A stretch of 64,000 nt of DNA, from positions 1 to 64,000 of the forward strand of contig CAZFHA010000018.1 of NCBI GenBank assembly GCA_964518595.1, in the 5' to 3' direction. The notes under the pieces are model-generated. The model was not told the DNA's origin and did not search any database. It saw nothing but the letters and a program-made list of their open reading frames with translations. The position numbers and the translations under genes are program-made. Within the stretch, counting starts at the first letter, position 1; each line of letters begins with the position of its first letter. This stretch comes from CAZFHA01 sp964518595 (GTDB lineage: Bacteria > Bacillota > Clostridia > Saccharofermentanales > Saccharofermentanaceae). Of this stretch, positions 52,652 to 60,756 are shown piece by piece.

Positions 52652-55105
52652 ATGTACATAACTTTTGAAGAGGCGGCCAAGAGACAGCTAATTTCGGGTC
52701 GGGTTTTGGCTGTGCTTGAATATGATAAAATTCGTGATTTGCTTACTGCCCAAGCACGAACTGTGTATGGCCGGGAACTTTGTGAGGCCTTACTTCCAAC
52801 TTCAGACTTTGAGTTGGTTGAGCTTTGGCAAGGTCAAACCGCAGATGCAAAGAGCTTCATTTTTAAGGAAGGACGCCTGCCTTTGGGTGCCTTAGCTGAT
52901 ATCCGCCCGGCCATAGCTCTTTCTCAAGCGGAAGGTATGCTAACCCAAAAGAGCCTATTAGGTATTGCTACTTTTTTGCGAGCTCTTATAGGTCTCAAAG
53001 CAGTCCTTCCCCTTACTAGGGAAGAAATCGAGGGTAATTTACTTTTGACGCAAATTGCCGAACTGATGCCTTTGCCACAACTGGAGAAAGAAATTAGTTT
53101 CTGTATTTTATCCGAAGAAGAGATTAATGATCGAGCTAGTCAAGAGCTATACCAGCTTCGGCGTAAAATTAGGGACAGCCAAAATCAAATCAGAGAGATT
53201 TTAGACCGAATTATTCAAAAACACGGCGCTGCGCTTCAGGAGCAGCTCATTACCCTGCGGGGAGATCGCTATGTGGTTCCGGTTAAAGCTGAGCGTAAAG
53301 GCGAAATTCCTGGTATTGTTCACGATACTTCGGCTTCCGGTCAGACAGTTTTTATCGAGCCCATTGCTGTTGTTGAAACCAATAACCGAATTAGAGAATA
53401 TATAACCCAGGAGAAAGTCGAAATAGAAAAAATTCTTCTCCGGCTTACTGCTATGGTTTTTCAAGAAACGGAAGCTTTGGGTACCAATGTCAAATTAATT
53501 GCTGAAATTGATTTTTACGCAGCTAAAGGAACTTTGGCGCTGGGTATGGATGCTTGCCGCCCTGAAGTTAATCAAGAAGGGCATATCCATCTTCTAAAGG
53601 CTCGCCATCCTTTAATTGACAAAAAGAAAGTTGTTCCTATTGATTTTCGGTTGGGCGATGAATATCGTACACTAGTTATTACCGGCCCTAACACAGGGGG
53701 AAAGACTGTATCACTTAAGACCTGTGGGCTTTTCTGTCTTATGGGAATGGCAGGGCTGCATTTGCCTTGTGATAATCATTCTTCGATTTCAGTTTTCACT
53801 ACTATTCTGGCAGATATTGGTGATGAGCAGAGTATAGAGCAGAGTTTATCAACCTTTTCCTCACATATGAAGAATTTAGTCTCAATATTAGAAACGGCCG
53901 GTCCCGCCAGTCTTGTGTTGGTGGATGAACTAGGTTCAGGAACAGATCCCTCTGAGGGCGCGGCTTTGGCTATTGCTATTTTAGACCACCTGCGTCGCCA
54001 AGGTGCTCTTACCGTGGCCACTACCCACTACAAGGAGCTTAAGGCTTACGCTATCGAGACGGATGGAGTAGAAAACGCCTGCTGCGAGTTCGACACGGAA
54101 ACCTTATCTCCGACCTATCGTTTGCTTATTGGTCTGCCTGGGGTAAGTAATGCTTTTTCTATTTCGAAAAAGTTGGGTCTTTCTGCCCATATTATTGAAG
54201 CAGCCCAAGCGCTTTTGACCGAAGAAGGACTGCGTTTTGAAGAGCTTTTATCTTCTGCTGAGCAAAATAACCGGGAGAGTGAAAAGCTTAAACAAGAAAT
54301 GGCTAGGCTAAAGCAGCAAGTGGAGTCTGAGCGAGCCGCTTTGCTAGAGCAACAAGCGCAATTGGAGCAGAGCAGACAAAAGGTCTTACTTAAGGCTCAG
54401 GAAGAGAAAAGTGAGCTTTTGGAGGAAGCTTTTGAAGAAGTAGAACAAATGATTCAAGCCGTAAGAAAGGCCTCTAAAGAAAAAGATGCTCATGTGGCGG
54501 AAGCCAAGATGCACCAGATTCGCCAGAATTTACGGGCAGGCTTAACAGATTTAAATAGCTCCCTAGAGAAGAATCGGAAGAGTATGCCGGTGGCAGGGGA
54601 GATTCCCAAGGAAATCAAGATCGGCGGACTTTATTTTTCCCCAAGTCTGGGGGTTACCGGCACGATTATTCAAGGACCGGATAGTCGGGGACGCTGTATT
54701 CTGCAAGCCGGAGCCTTACGCCTTACCGTTACTAGGGATTCTTTACGCTATCCTGAGAAAGTTGTAGCTTCTAATCAGACTGCTAGTACAGGTAAAGGTA
54801 AAAATAACAAATATCAAGCAGAACGCAGTAGAGCAAGCCAACTGCGTTCCCAGAAAGCGGCTCAGGTTATGCCAGAAATTCAACTCTTGGGCATGACTGT
54901 TGATGAAGCCATTACCACCCTTGACCGCTATTTAGATGATTGTATTTTGTCTAATATTGGTACAGTGAGGATTGTCCACGGCAAAGGAACAGGGGCTCTC
55001 AGGGCAGCTGTAGCCGGTCATCTCAAGCATGATTCTCGAGTAAAGAAATTCCGCTTAGGTACCTTTGGTGAAGGTGAGGATGGGGTTACAATTGCGGAAC
55101 TGTAG
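52652..55105 (+). CDS. mutS2: MutS2 ATPase/endonuclease
   Basis: MutS-like ATPase implicated in suppressing recombination and in rescuing collided ribosomes (RqcU), 817 residues. Core domain with VVPVKAERKGEIPGIVHDTS, Walker A ITGPNTGGKTVSLKT near 346, Walker B LVDELGSGTDPSEGAALA near 424 and TTHYKELKAYA. A coiled-coil region (about 530-620) and a C-terminal Smr domain (LLGMTVDEAITTLDRYL, then RIVHGKGTGALR) follow. The Smr D-L-R-G motif reads Q-L-L-G, which may weaken nuclease activity. No mismatch-recognition domain I is present, as expected for MutS2. Confidence 0.95.
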   Translation: MYITFEEAAKRQLISGRVLAVLEYDKIRDLLTAQARTVYGRELCEALLPTSDFELVELWQGQTADAKSFIFKEGRLPLGALADIRPAIALSQAEGMLTQKSLLGIATFLRALIGLKAVLPLTREEIEGNLLLTQIAELMPLPQLEKEISFCILSEEEINDRASQELYQLRRKIRDSQNQIREILDRIIQKHGAALQEQLITLRGDRYVVPVKAERKGEIPGIVHDTSASGQTVFIEPIAVVETNNRIREYITQEKVEIEKILLRLTAMVFQETEALGTNVKLIAEIDFYAAKGTLALGMDACRPEVNQEGHIHLLKARHPLIDKKKVVPIDFRLGDEYRTLVITGPNTGGKTVSLKTCGLFCLMGMAGLHLPCDNHSSISVFTTILADIGDEQSIEQSLSTFSSHMKNLVSILETAGPASLVLVDELGSGTDPSEGAALAIAILDHLRRQGALTVATTHYKELKAYAIETDGVENACCEFDTETLSPTYRLLIGLPGVSNAFSISKKLGLSAHIIEAAQALLTEEGLRFEELLSSAEQNNRESEKLKQEMARLKQQVESERAALLEQQAQLEQSRQKVLLKAQEEKSELLEEAFEEVEQMIQAVRKASKEKDAHVAEAKMHQIRQNLRAGLTDLNSSLEKNRKSMPVAGEIPKEIKIGGLYFSPSLGVTGTIIQGPDSRGRCILQAGALRLTVTRDSLRYPEKVVASNQTASTGKGKNNKYQAERSRASQLRSQKAAQVMPEIQLLGMTVDEAITTLDRYLDDCILSNIGTVRIVHGKGTGALRAAVAGHLKHDSRVKKFRLGTFGEGEDGVTIAEL

Positions 55106-55163
55106 TGGTTAGCGGATAAATCTAATAGGAAGACGTTCTAAGCTGGCGATGGCGTAATTATTT

Positions 55164-55193
55164 TTGTCTTGCTACCTTGTTTTGTTATATAAT
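55164..55193 (+). promoter_or_regulatory. Predicted promoter of the ferric-reductase-like gene
   Basis: TTGTCT (55164-55169), 18 bases, TATAAT (55188-55193), 33 bases before the start codon. Confidence 0.5.
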
Positions 55194-55226
55194 ATTACTC
55201 ATAATAGTAGTTGGAGGAATGAGACA

Positions 55227-56579
55227 ATGGTTAGACGCATTCTATTTATTCTCCTGTATGTATTGGCTCCTTTGCCAGCTATAATTCTGATTTACACTTC
55301 AAATCCGACATATTATGGTGGGAATGCTTTGGTTCCAATGCTTTTGGGGACAATAGCTTTTACTTGGTTAAATTTTCAGTTTATATTAAGTGCTCGCTGT
55401 CGATTCATAGAAAGGCTTTTTCCCTTGGGAAAGCTGTATATTTTTCATGGTCTAATGGCTATTGTTAGTATAACCTTAGCACTTACCCATAAACTATTAA
55501 AAGAAAGAGTTTTTTCTGAAAGTCTCAAAACTCAGATTGGAACGACTTCGTTAATTATTTTTATTTCTGTTAGTTTTTTAGCGCTTTTCTTTATGGTGGG
55601 GATCTGGGCTCAGTTCTCACCTCAGATTGCTCAACTCAGGCGAAAACTCCAAACTGGCATTGGAAACTATCAATTACAGAAGTGGTTGCATAATTTTTCC
55701 ATGGTGGCTACCGTGCTTTTACTTATCCATGTCCTTCTGGGATCAGCCGCCCGTTCGCCTTGGGTTATGGTAGCTTATATTGGCTATTTTGCACTAGCTC
55801 TTGGATTTTATCTCTACCATAAAGTTATTCGGCCCTATTTCCTAGCCCCGGCTTTTCGCGTGGAAAAAGTGATTCCAGAGAATCGAAAGGTTACTACTTT
55901 AGTTTTGCTTCCAGAGAATAAAGACTATAGGCTGGATTTTCTGCCGGGGCAGCTGGGATTTATCCGCTTAAAGAGCTCTGCCGTTAGTTCAGAAAGACAT
56001 CCATTTAGTTTTTCGTCAGCTCCTGAAGGGGATAATTTATCTCTTACGATTAAGGCCTTGGGGGATTGGACTTCAAGTATAAGAGCTGTTAAACCTCAGG
56101 ATAGGGCTTGGATAGAGGGTCCTTATGGTGATTTTTCTCCTTGGCTACTTCCTAAGGCATCCCTTTGGGTTTTACTTGCTGGTGGCGTGGGAATTACACC
56201 GATGCTGAGTATTTTGAGGCATTTAGCCGCTATGAAGAGTGATCAGCCCGTCATTTTATTTTGGACGGTTCGAAATTTGGCGGACTTTTTTGCCTTGGAG
56301 GAGATCATTAATTGGAAAACTACCTGCCCCAATTTCGACTTTATTCCCATTGCTCAAGAGACCGATGACGAGGCGCTATCGGACTTTCTTCCGTCGATCG
56401 TTTTTGATCACCTTTCCATTGACTTGATTGAAAGTCACTTAGACAAAAAGGGGCATCAAATTCTTGGCGCACATTATTATATTTGTGGACCAGGTGGTAT
56501 GCGCATAAAATTATTAAAAAACTTAAAGAAAAGGGGTGTTCCCTTTAGGAATCTTCATTCGGAAAATTTTTCGGTATAG
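55227..56579 (+). CDS. Ferric-reductase-like transmembrane flavoprotein
   Basis: A 450-residue membrane oxidoreductase: six hydrophobic segments (about 5-210), then FAD and NAD(P) domains. Paired helix histidines that could hold heme are in FHGLMAIVSITLALTHK and LHNFSMVATVLLLIH. RHPFSFSSAPEG near 253 is the FAD-binding motif, LAGGVGITPMLSILRHL near 317 the nucleotide-binding loop, and YYICGPGGM near 418 the Cys-Gly motif. This is the NOX/FRE architecture, moving electrons from NAD(P)H across the membrane. The acceptor is unknown. TTGGAGGA precedes the ATG at 55227, which is favoured over an ATG 21 codons upstream. Confidence 0.88.
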   Translation: MVRRILFILLYVLAPLPAIILIYTSNPTYYGGNALVPMLLGTIAFTWLNFQFILSARCRFIERLFPLGKLYIFHGLMAIVSITLALTHKLLKERVFSESLKTQIGTTSLIIFISVSFLALFFMVGIWAQFSPQIAQLRRKLQTGIGNYQLQKWLHNFSMVATVLLLIHVLLGSAARSPWVMVAYIGYFALALGFYLYHKVIRPYFLAPAFRVEKVIPENRKVTTLVLLPENKDYRLDFLPGQLGFIRLKSSAVSSERHPFSFSSAPEGDNLSLTIKALGDWTSSIRAVKPQDRAWIEGPYGDFSPWLLPKASLWVLLAGGVGITPMLSILRHLAAMKSDQPVILFWTVRNLADFFALEEIINWKTTCPNFDFIPIAQETDDEALSDFLPSIVFDHLSIDLIESHLDKKGHQILGAHYYICGPGGMRIKLLKNLKKRGVPFRNLHSENFSV

Positions 56580-56702
56580 TGGATGCTTTTAACCGTTAGC
56601 TTCAAGTTGTAGATTGGCTCTAATTCTAATTTTTTAGCTGTTATTCTTCCGCTTTACTTTATTCTTATTCTTGTTTAAGCAAGGTGATTTGAAAGGAGCT
56701 AT

Positions 56703-57185
56703 ATGAAAAACGTAGAATTTAGAAGAGTTTTTGATGATGATCTTGAAATTTTAAATTTATGGCTTAATAAAGACTATGTCAAAAAATGGTATAACGAACC
56801 CGAAGACTGGTTAGCGGAAATCAATGGACGAAACAAAGAGTTTAGCTGGATTAATCATTTTATCGTTATGAGTAATGGAAACCCAATCGGATTCTGTCAG
56901 TACTATGACTGCTTTGATGGTCAAAAATTTGAAGATTGGTATAGTATTGATAGTGCTGGAAAAATGTACAGTATTGATTATTTGATTGGCGATGAAAATT
57001 ATTTAGGTAAAGGTTATGGAAGCCTTATTGTTAAAGTTTTAACGGAATTAATTGCCACGAAAGAGCAAGCAGCGATAATTGTTGTGCAGCCAGATGAAGA
57101 AAATTCCGCTTCAAATCGTGTTTTACTTTCAAATAACTATACTTTCGACCCTGCTAAACATTATTATTGTAAACTTCTAAAATAA
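56703..57185 (+). CDS. GNAT family N-acetyltransferase
   Basis: A 160-residue acetyltransferase. The acetyl-CoA loop is in DENYLGKGYGSLIVKVL (R/Q-x-x-G-x-G/A form, here GKGYG) near 98, preceded by the strand MYSIDYLIG. The N-terminus (FRRVFDDDLEILNLWLNKDYVKKWY) resembles aminoglycoside 6'-acetyltransferase or ribosomal-protein acetyltransferase types, but the substrate is unknown. AAAGGAG precedes the ATG. It is more AT-rich than the surrounding core genes, which is consistent with recent acquisition. Confidence 0.88.
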   Translation: MKNVEFRRVFDDDLEILNLWLNKDYVKKWYNEPEDWLAEINGRNKEFSWINHFIVMSNGNPIGFCQYYDCFDGQKFEDWYSIDSAGKMYSIDYLIGDENYLGKGYGSLIVKVLTELIATKEQAAIIVVQPDEENSASNRVLLSNNYTFDPAKHYYCKLLK

Positions 57186-57193
57186 TCAGATTT

Positions 57194-57223
57194 TTGTTGT
57201 ATTTTAAAATGATGAGTTATAAT
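57194..57223 (+). promoter_or_regulatory. Predicted promoter of the cytochrome-b5-like gene
   Basis: TTGTTG (57194-57199), 18 bases, TATAAT (57218-57223), 34 bases before the start codon. Confidence 0.45.
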
Positions 57224-57257
57224 GGTTGATATAATAAATAATAGTGAGGTTAAGATA

Positions 57258-57682
57258 ATGAAAAAATCTGTATTTACTCTAGTTGTAGCCGTAATTTTAG
57301 GAGCCTTTATTCTTGGTGGATGTAGTAATACCACTACGACCTCTACGGTGACAACCAATTCTCCCAGCACTACTACTCAGCCAGAAACTATGTCCACCTC
57401 CTCATCCTCCGAAAAAGCGAGTCAAAGCAGTGTTTTATCCAAGGTTTCAGCGAGTGAAAAGACCTTTACTCTAACTGAGTTAGCTACCTATGACGGTCAA
57501 AACGGTAATCCGGCCTACATTGCTGTAGATGGCATTGTTTATGATGTTACAGACATCCCGGAATGGAAAGGTGGGCAACACAATCAGCAAACCGCAGGGC
57601 AAGATTTGACAGAAGCAATTGCTTCTTCCCCCACGGCAAAGATATGCTGAAAGGTGTTCCTGTTGTAGGTACGCTTACGTAA
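57258..57682 (+). pseudogene. Frameshifted cytochrome-b5-like heme-binding lipoprotein
   Basis: A lipoprotein with signal helix and lipobox (FILGGC), a Ser/Thr-rich linker (about residues 22-65), then a cytochrome b5-type domain (FTLTELATYDGQNGNPAYIA, VYDVTDIPEWKGGQHN with the first heme His). In the translated frame it ends SSPTAKIC at 57650. The missing family C-terminus, SPHGKDMLKGVPVVGTLT, is readable in another frame up to TAA 57680-57682, so one base is missing in the C run near 57630. The second heme His is in that lost part. GAGGT precedes the ATG. It may be real decay, phase variation or a sequence error. It overlaps the convergent apgM end. Confidence 0.8.
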
Positions 57683-58922
57683 TAAATTCTTGAAAAAGTG
57701 CAGGTCCGGTAGGGAAGTAGATTCCCGTAGACTTAGCATCTTCTTCACTATATCGAAGGAGAGTAGCACCGGTTAAGCCGGTGCTATTTTCTGTTGCCTT
57801 CTGGCTCTCATATAGAAAGAAAGGTACCGGATCGGCGCTATGAGTTCTGGTAGCAATCGGTGTGGGATGATCTGGTAGCACCAGAATCTTATAGTCTTCA
57901 CCAGTCAGAAGACGCTGATTCTCTAAATAATCATATACCGGTTTCAGTAAAAGATGATCAATTTTCTCGATGGAAGAGACTTTCCCAGAAACATCTCCTT
58001 GGTGTCCGCACTCGTCAGGAGCCTCCACATGGACATAGACATAGTCAATGCCGGATTGAAAGGCCTCGATAGCTCCTCTCCCTTTGGCAGCAAAATCGGT
58101 ATGCAAGTTGCCTGTAGCACCCGGTATCTTAATGACTTTTAGTCCGGCACAAAGTGCTAATCCATAGATTAGGTCTACGGCTGAGATTACCGCACCAGAT
58201 TTGTGATAGGTATCTGCAAAATTTGCTAGGGCAGGTTTGGTTCCTTGCCCCCATAGCCAAATGGAATTAGCAGGGCGCAGTCCTCTGGCTCGGCGGCTCT
58301 GGTTGACTGGATGTTCATTCAATATCTTATAGGACTTTTCCATCATTTCACATAAAAATTTACTATCCTCGCCAGTGGGGAGATAGGGAGCAATGGGACG
58401 GTCGGCAATATCATGAGGAGGAACCAAGATTTGATTTCCCGTGCCCTTTTGCCAGATTAAACAATGGCGATAGCTAGTACCGGGATAAAAATGCAGCACA
58501 TCACTACCTAGTTCATTCTCGATAGCAGAAATTAGTTGAGCTGCTTCTTCACTGCTAATTTCACCGGCAGAGTAGTCCTCCATAATCATGTGATTGTATC
58601 GTCCGTCTCCGCTATCTTTCAGCGTGACCAAATTACATCTGAAAACCATATCATCTAAAGCCATAGAGAGCCCTAGGCTAACAGCCTCCAAAGGAGAGCG
58701 ACCGGTATAATAGACTTCAGGATCATAGCCCATTACTGACATATTTGCTGGCCCGCTACCGGGTTCCATCCCATCCGGAATAGTTTTAACCAGACCATTT
58801 CGAGAGCTTTGTGCCAGCATATCCATTGTGGGTTTTTGGGCGTAAGCTAAGGGGGTAAGATGATTGAGTTCTGCAATAGGTAAATCGGCCATTCCATCTC
58901 CGAGGAGTAAAAAATATTTCAT
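57675..58922 (-). CDS. apgM: Cofactor-independent phosphoglycerate mutase (ApgM type)
   Basis: Interconverts 3- and 2-phosphoglycerate without bisphosphoglycerate, 415 residues. Alkaline-phosphatase superfamily signature: MKYFLLLGDGMADLP at the N-terminus (metal Asp), PGSGPANMSVMGYDP near 55 (nucleophilic Ser region), VHVEAPDECGHQGD near 302, and VLPDHPTPIATRTHSADPVPF near 348 (metal ligands). This is the archaeal-like ApgM form, shorter than the 510-residue GpmI. It converges with the cytochrome-b5-like gene with an 8-base overlap. It is a glycolytic partner to pfkA but not linked to it. Confidence 0.94.
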   Translation of the reverse strand: MKYFLLLGDGMADLPIAELNHLTPLAYAQKPTMDMLAQSSRNGLVKTIPDGMEPGSGPANMSVMGYDPEVYYTGRSPLEAVSLGLSMALDDMVFRCNLVTLKDSGDGRYNHMIMEDYSAGEISSEEAAQLISAIENELGSDVLHFYPGTSYRHCLIWQKGTGNQILVPPHDIADRPIAPYLPTGEDSKFLCEMMEKSYKILNEHPVNQSRRARGLRPANSIWLWGQGTKPALANFADTYHKSGAVISAVDLIYGLALCAGLKVIKIPGATGNLHTDFAAKGRGAIEAFQSGIDYVYVHVEAPDECGHQGDVSGKVSSIEKIDHLLLKPVYDYLENQRLLTGEDYKILVLPDHPTPIATRTHSADPVPFFLYESQKATENSTGLTGATLLRYSEEDAKSTGIYFPTGPALFQEFIT

Positions 58923-59020
58923 GTTATCCTTGCAAGCTTGATAGTAAAAACTTGCGACTCCTTATCAAATTATTTCTTAATCGACCAAGACGTACTTTAG
59001 TTGCAAGTTAGTCTATGGCA

Positions 59021-59097
59021 AAAAGCATAAATATAGAAGCTAAAAAAGTAAAAGTGCTGGACTGCTGTACGCAGCGGCACTTATTTGATATGCTTTT
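59021..59097. repeat. Nested inverted repeat upstream of the P-loop gene
   Basis: Outer arms AAAAGCATA (59021-59029) and TATGCTTTT (59089-59097). An inner stem of AAGTGC with GCACTT and CTGC with GCAG forms a compact cruciform or RNA fold of about 77 bases. It lies between the divergent apgM and P-loop genes. No known riboswitch consensus was recognised. Confidence 0.45.
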
Positions 59098-59136
59098 AAT
59101 TATACCATGATAAGAGAAGGAGGCACAGCTAAAGCT

Positions 59137-59844
59137 ATGTTTACAAATAAATTTACCGACTTTGTAAAAGACAATACGGCTAAAATATGGGTTTTTGTGG
59201 GTGCCTATGGCAGTGGGAAATCTGAAGTAGCGGTGAACTTCGGAAAACAGCTTCGTACTGCTAGGCCAGAACAACAGCTTGTTTTGGTGGACATAGATAT
59301 TGTTAATCCCTTTTACCGTTCGGCAGATGCAGGCAGCTTTCTTACGAAACAGCGAATTCGCCTGATTAAGCCACCTTTTGCTAACACGAACTCTGATGTA
59401 CCGGCTCTTTCGCCGGAGGTATATACGGTTTTTGATGATCCAGATAATCTTAGTATCATGGATGTGGGCGGGGATGATTTAGGTGCCAAGGTCTTGGGAA
59501 GTATGGCTAAGCGGTTTTTGGAAATTGAATATCAGCTAATCATGGTGGTAAATACCTGCCGCCCCTTTACCCAAACCCCAGAGGCCATAATGGCCATGGC
59601 CAGACAGATTGAAACAGCTTCGAAAATGTCAATTACAGGGCTTTTAAATAATACGAATATTCTAGAGGCTACTAGCTTTGACTTAGTTATAGATTCTATA
59701 CCTACTGTACAGGCTGCGGCTCAGCAGTTGGGCGTTCCGCTTTGTTTTACGGCGGTGATGGAAAGCCTTATTCCTGATAATTGGTTGACTGCAGAAAGTG
59801 GCCAGAGGGTTCTTCTGCCAATGGAACGTTGGATATGCTATTAA
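59137..59844 (+). CDS. P-loop NTPase of unknown function
   Basis: A protein of about 235 residues. The Walker A GAYGSGKSE lies near 23. The pattern VLVDIDIVNPFYRSADAG near 50 and LSIMDVGGDDLGAKVLG near 107 (Walker-B-like D-x-G-G) resembles MinD/CobQ-related cytosolic ATPases. No membrane or DNA-binding segment is visible. The ATG at 59137 has AAGGAGG about 13 bases upstream, a long spacing; an ATG at 59107 would add ten residues. In Clostridia such proteins often sit with 2-oxoacid oxidoreductase genes, but none are here, so the role is open. Confidence 0.7.
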   Translation: MFTNKFTDFVKDNTAKIWVFVGAYGSGKSEVAVNFGKQLRTARPEQQLVLVDIDIVNPFYRSADAGSFLTKQRIRLIKPPFANTNSDVPALSPEVYTVFDDPDNLSIMDVGGDDLGAKVLGSMAKRFLEIEYQLIMVVNTCRPFTQTPEAIMAMARQIETASKMSITGLLNNTNILEATSFDLVIDSIPTVQAAAQQLGVPLCFTAVMESLIPDNWLTAESGQRVLLPMERWICY

Positions 59845-59856
59845 TAAATGGATAAT

Positions 59857-59909
59857 AGTCCACCGCTGAGCTTCCTTCGGCGCAAGCAAAGGAAGCTTAG
59901 CAGTGGACT
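59857..59909. repeat. Long imperfect hairpin between convergent genes
   Basis: AGTCCACCGCTGAGCTTCCTT and its near-complement (to 59909) form a stem of about 21 bp with two irregular pairs and an 11-base loop. No T run follows, so it is a transcript-end structure or a remnant of a small repeat. It contains the 14-base word also found at 16566-16579. Confidence 0.6.
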
Positions 59910-59932
59910 CTGTGCTGTAAAATAAATAGGTT

Positions 59933-60202
59933 TTAGAACTCGTAATGCGTCCATAAACTAATAACTTTTACGATCTTTTTGTCCTCTATGACCTCATACA
60001 CTAAGCGATGCTTGATGTTAATTCTGCGCGAATACGCACCCTCTAAATCTAGCTTAAGTTTCTCATAAGGCGGAGGCGTTTGATAAGGATTCTCTCGTAT
60101 AATTTCAATCAATGCTTTGGTTTTATTTTCTAGTTTAGCTGCTTTTAACTTGGGAATATCAGTTGTTGCCTTTTTTGTGTAAACAATAGAAAACACTACC
60201 AT
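59933..60202 (-). CDS. yoeB: Txe/YoeB family toxin of a type II toxin-antitoxin system
   Basis: An 89-residue RelE-superfamily ribosome-dependent mRNA interferase. FSIVYTKKATTDIPKLK, NPYQTPPPYEKLKLDLEGAYSRRINIKHRLVYEV and the C-terminal WTHYEF follow YoeB, with the catalytic Glu/Arg/His region and the terminal HYxx motif retained. It overlaps the antitoxin gene by 7 bases, giving coupled translation with the antitoxin made first. Confidence 0.93.
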   Translation of the reverse strand: MVVFSIVYTKKATTDIPKLKAAKLENKTKALIEIIRENPYQTPPPYEKLKLDLEGAYSRRINIKHRLVYEVIEDKKIVKVISLWTHYEF

Positions 60203-60444
60203 TGCACCTCGCTTTCAGGAAGACAGTCTTCAACGGCTGTGCTCATCCCTTCGATAATCTTCTCACTCATTCCTTTAGTTGAGCAGAGAAAGAGCGTTTC
60301 TATCAGCCCATTATAATCTTCCTCGCTAAGAATTACTGCATTCCCATCTTTCGTGCTAATGTTTATGGGTTCATTGTATTTAATTGTTTGTTCAAGCATG
60401 TTAAATAGATGTTTTCTAAAATTAGTAGCATTTGTATTAATCAT
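60196..60444 (-). CDS. yefM: Phd/YefM family antitoxin
   Basis: An 82-residue antitoxin. The N-terminal DNA-binding part contains TNATNFRKHLFNMLEQTIKYNEPINI and ISTKDGNAVILSEEDYNGLIETLFL, typical of YefM. The C-terminal tail binds and blocks YoeB. GAGGTGAG precedes the ATG. The promoter upstream carries TGTACA-type operators, so the pair probably represses itself. Confidence 0.93.
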   Translation of the reverse strand: MINTNATNFRKHLFNMLEQTIKYNEPINISTKDGNAVILSEEDYNGLIETLFLCSTKGMSEKIIEGMSTAVEDCLPESEVQW

Positions 60445-60463
60445 CTCATCTCACCTCCTTGTA

Positions 60464-60498
60464 TGTACATTATAGTGTACGCATGAGGAGGCTGTCAA
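60464..60498 (-). promoter_or_regulatory. yefM-yoeB promoter with TGTACA-type operator
   Basis: Reading leftward, TTGACA (60493-60498), an 18-base spacer and TATAAT (60469-60474), both exact consensus hexamers. TGTACA (60464-60469) and TGTACG (60476-60481) flank the -10 box. TGTACA is the established YefM recognition core in E. coli. Confidence 0.8.
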
Positions 60499-60692
60499 CG
60501 TCTTTTTATTGACAATAGAAGTCCCACGCCACAGGCAACGCCGGCACCTATGATAAGGGGCCAATTTATCTCGGTATCTTTAACCCAACCGATTATAACG
60601 AGGGCAGCACAGCTTAGTAAGCCTATAGTGCAGAAAACTCTTGCTACTATGGTACCTGTTATGACAATGGTTTTTTTCTCTTTTTCTGGCAT
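60495..60692 (-). CDS. Small two-helix membrane protein
   Basis: A 65-residue protein with a charged start (PEKEKKTIV), two hydrophobic helices (about 10-34 and 44-61) and a basic end (KRR). AAAGGAGAG gives a strong ribosome binding site. It resembles the 81-residue protein at 61738-61983 in the KKTIV start and layout. Function unknown; the proximity to a CPBP protein and Agr-like regulators suggests a role in peptide production or immunity. Confidence 0.7.
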   Translation of the reverse strand: MPEKEKKTIVITGTIVARVFCTIGLLSCAALVIIGWVKDTEINWPLIIGAGVACGVGLLLSIKRR

Positions 60693-60756
60693 AGTTTTCT
60701 CTCCTTTGAAGTTGTTTTTCTAAAGCTAAAGCTGTAAGCCGTATTAGGGAATAATA

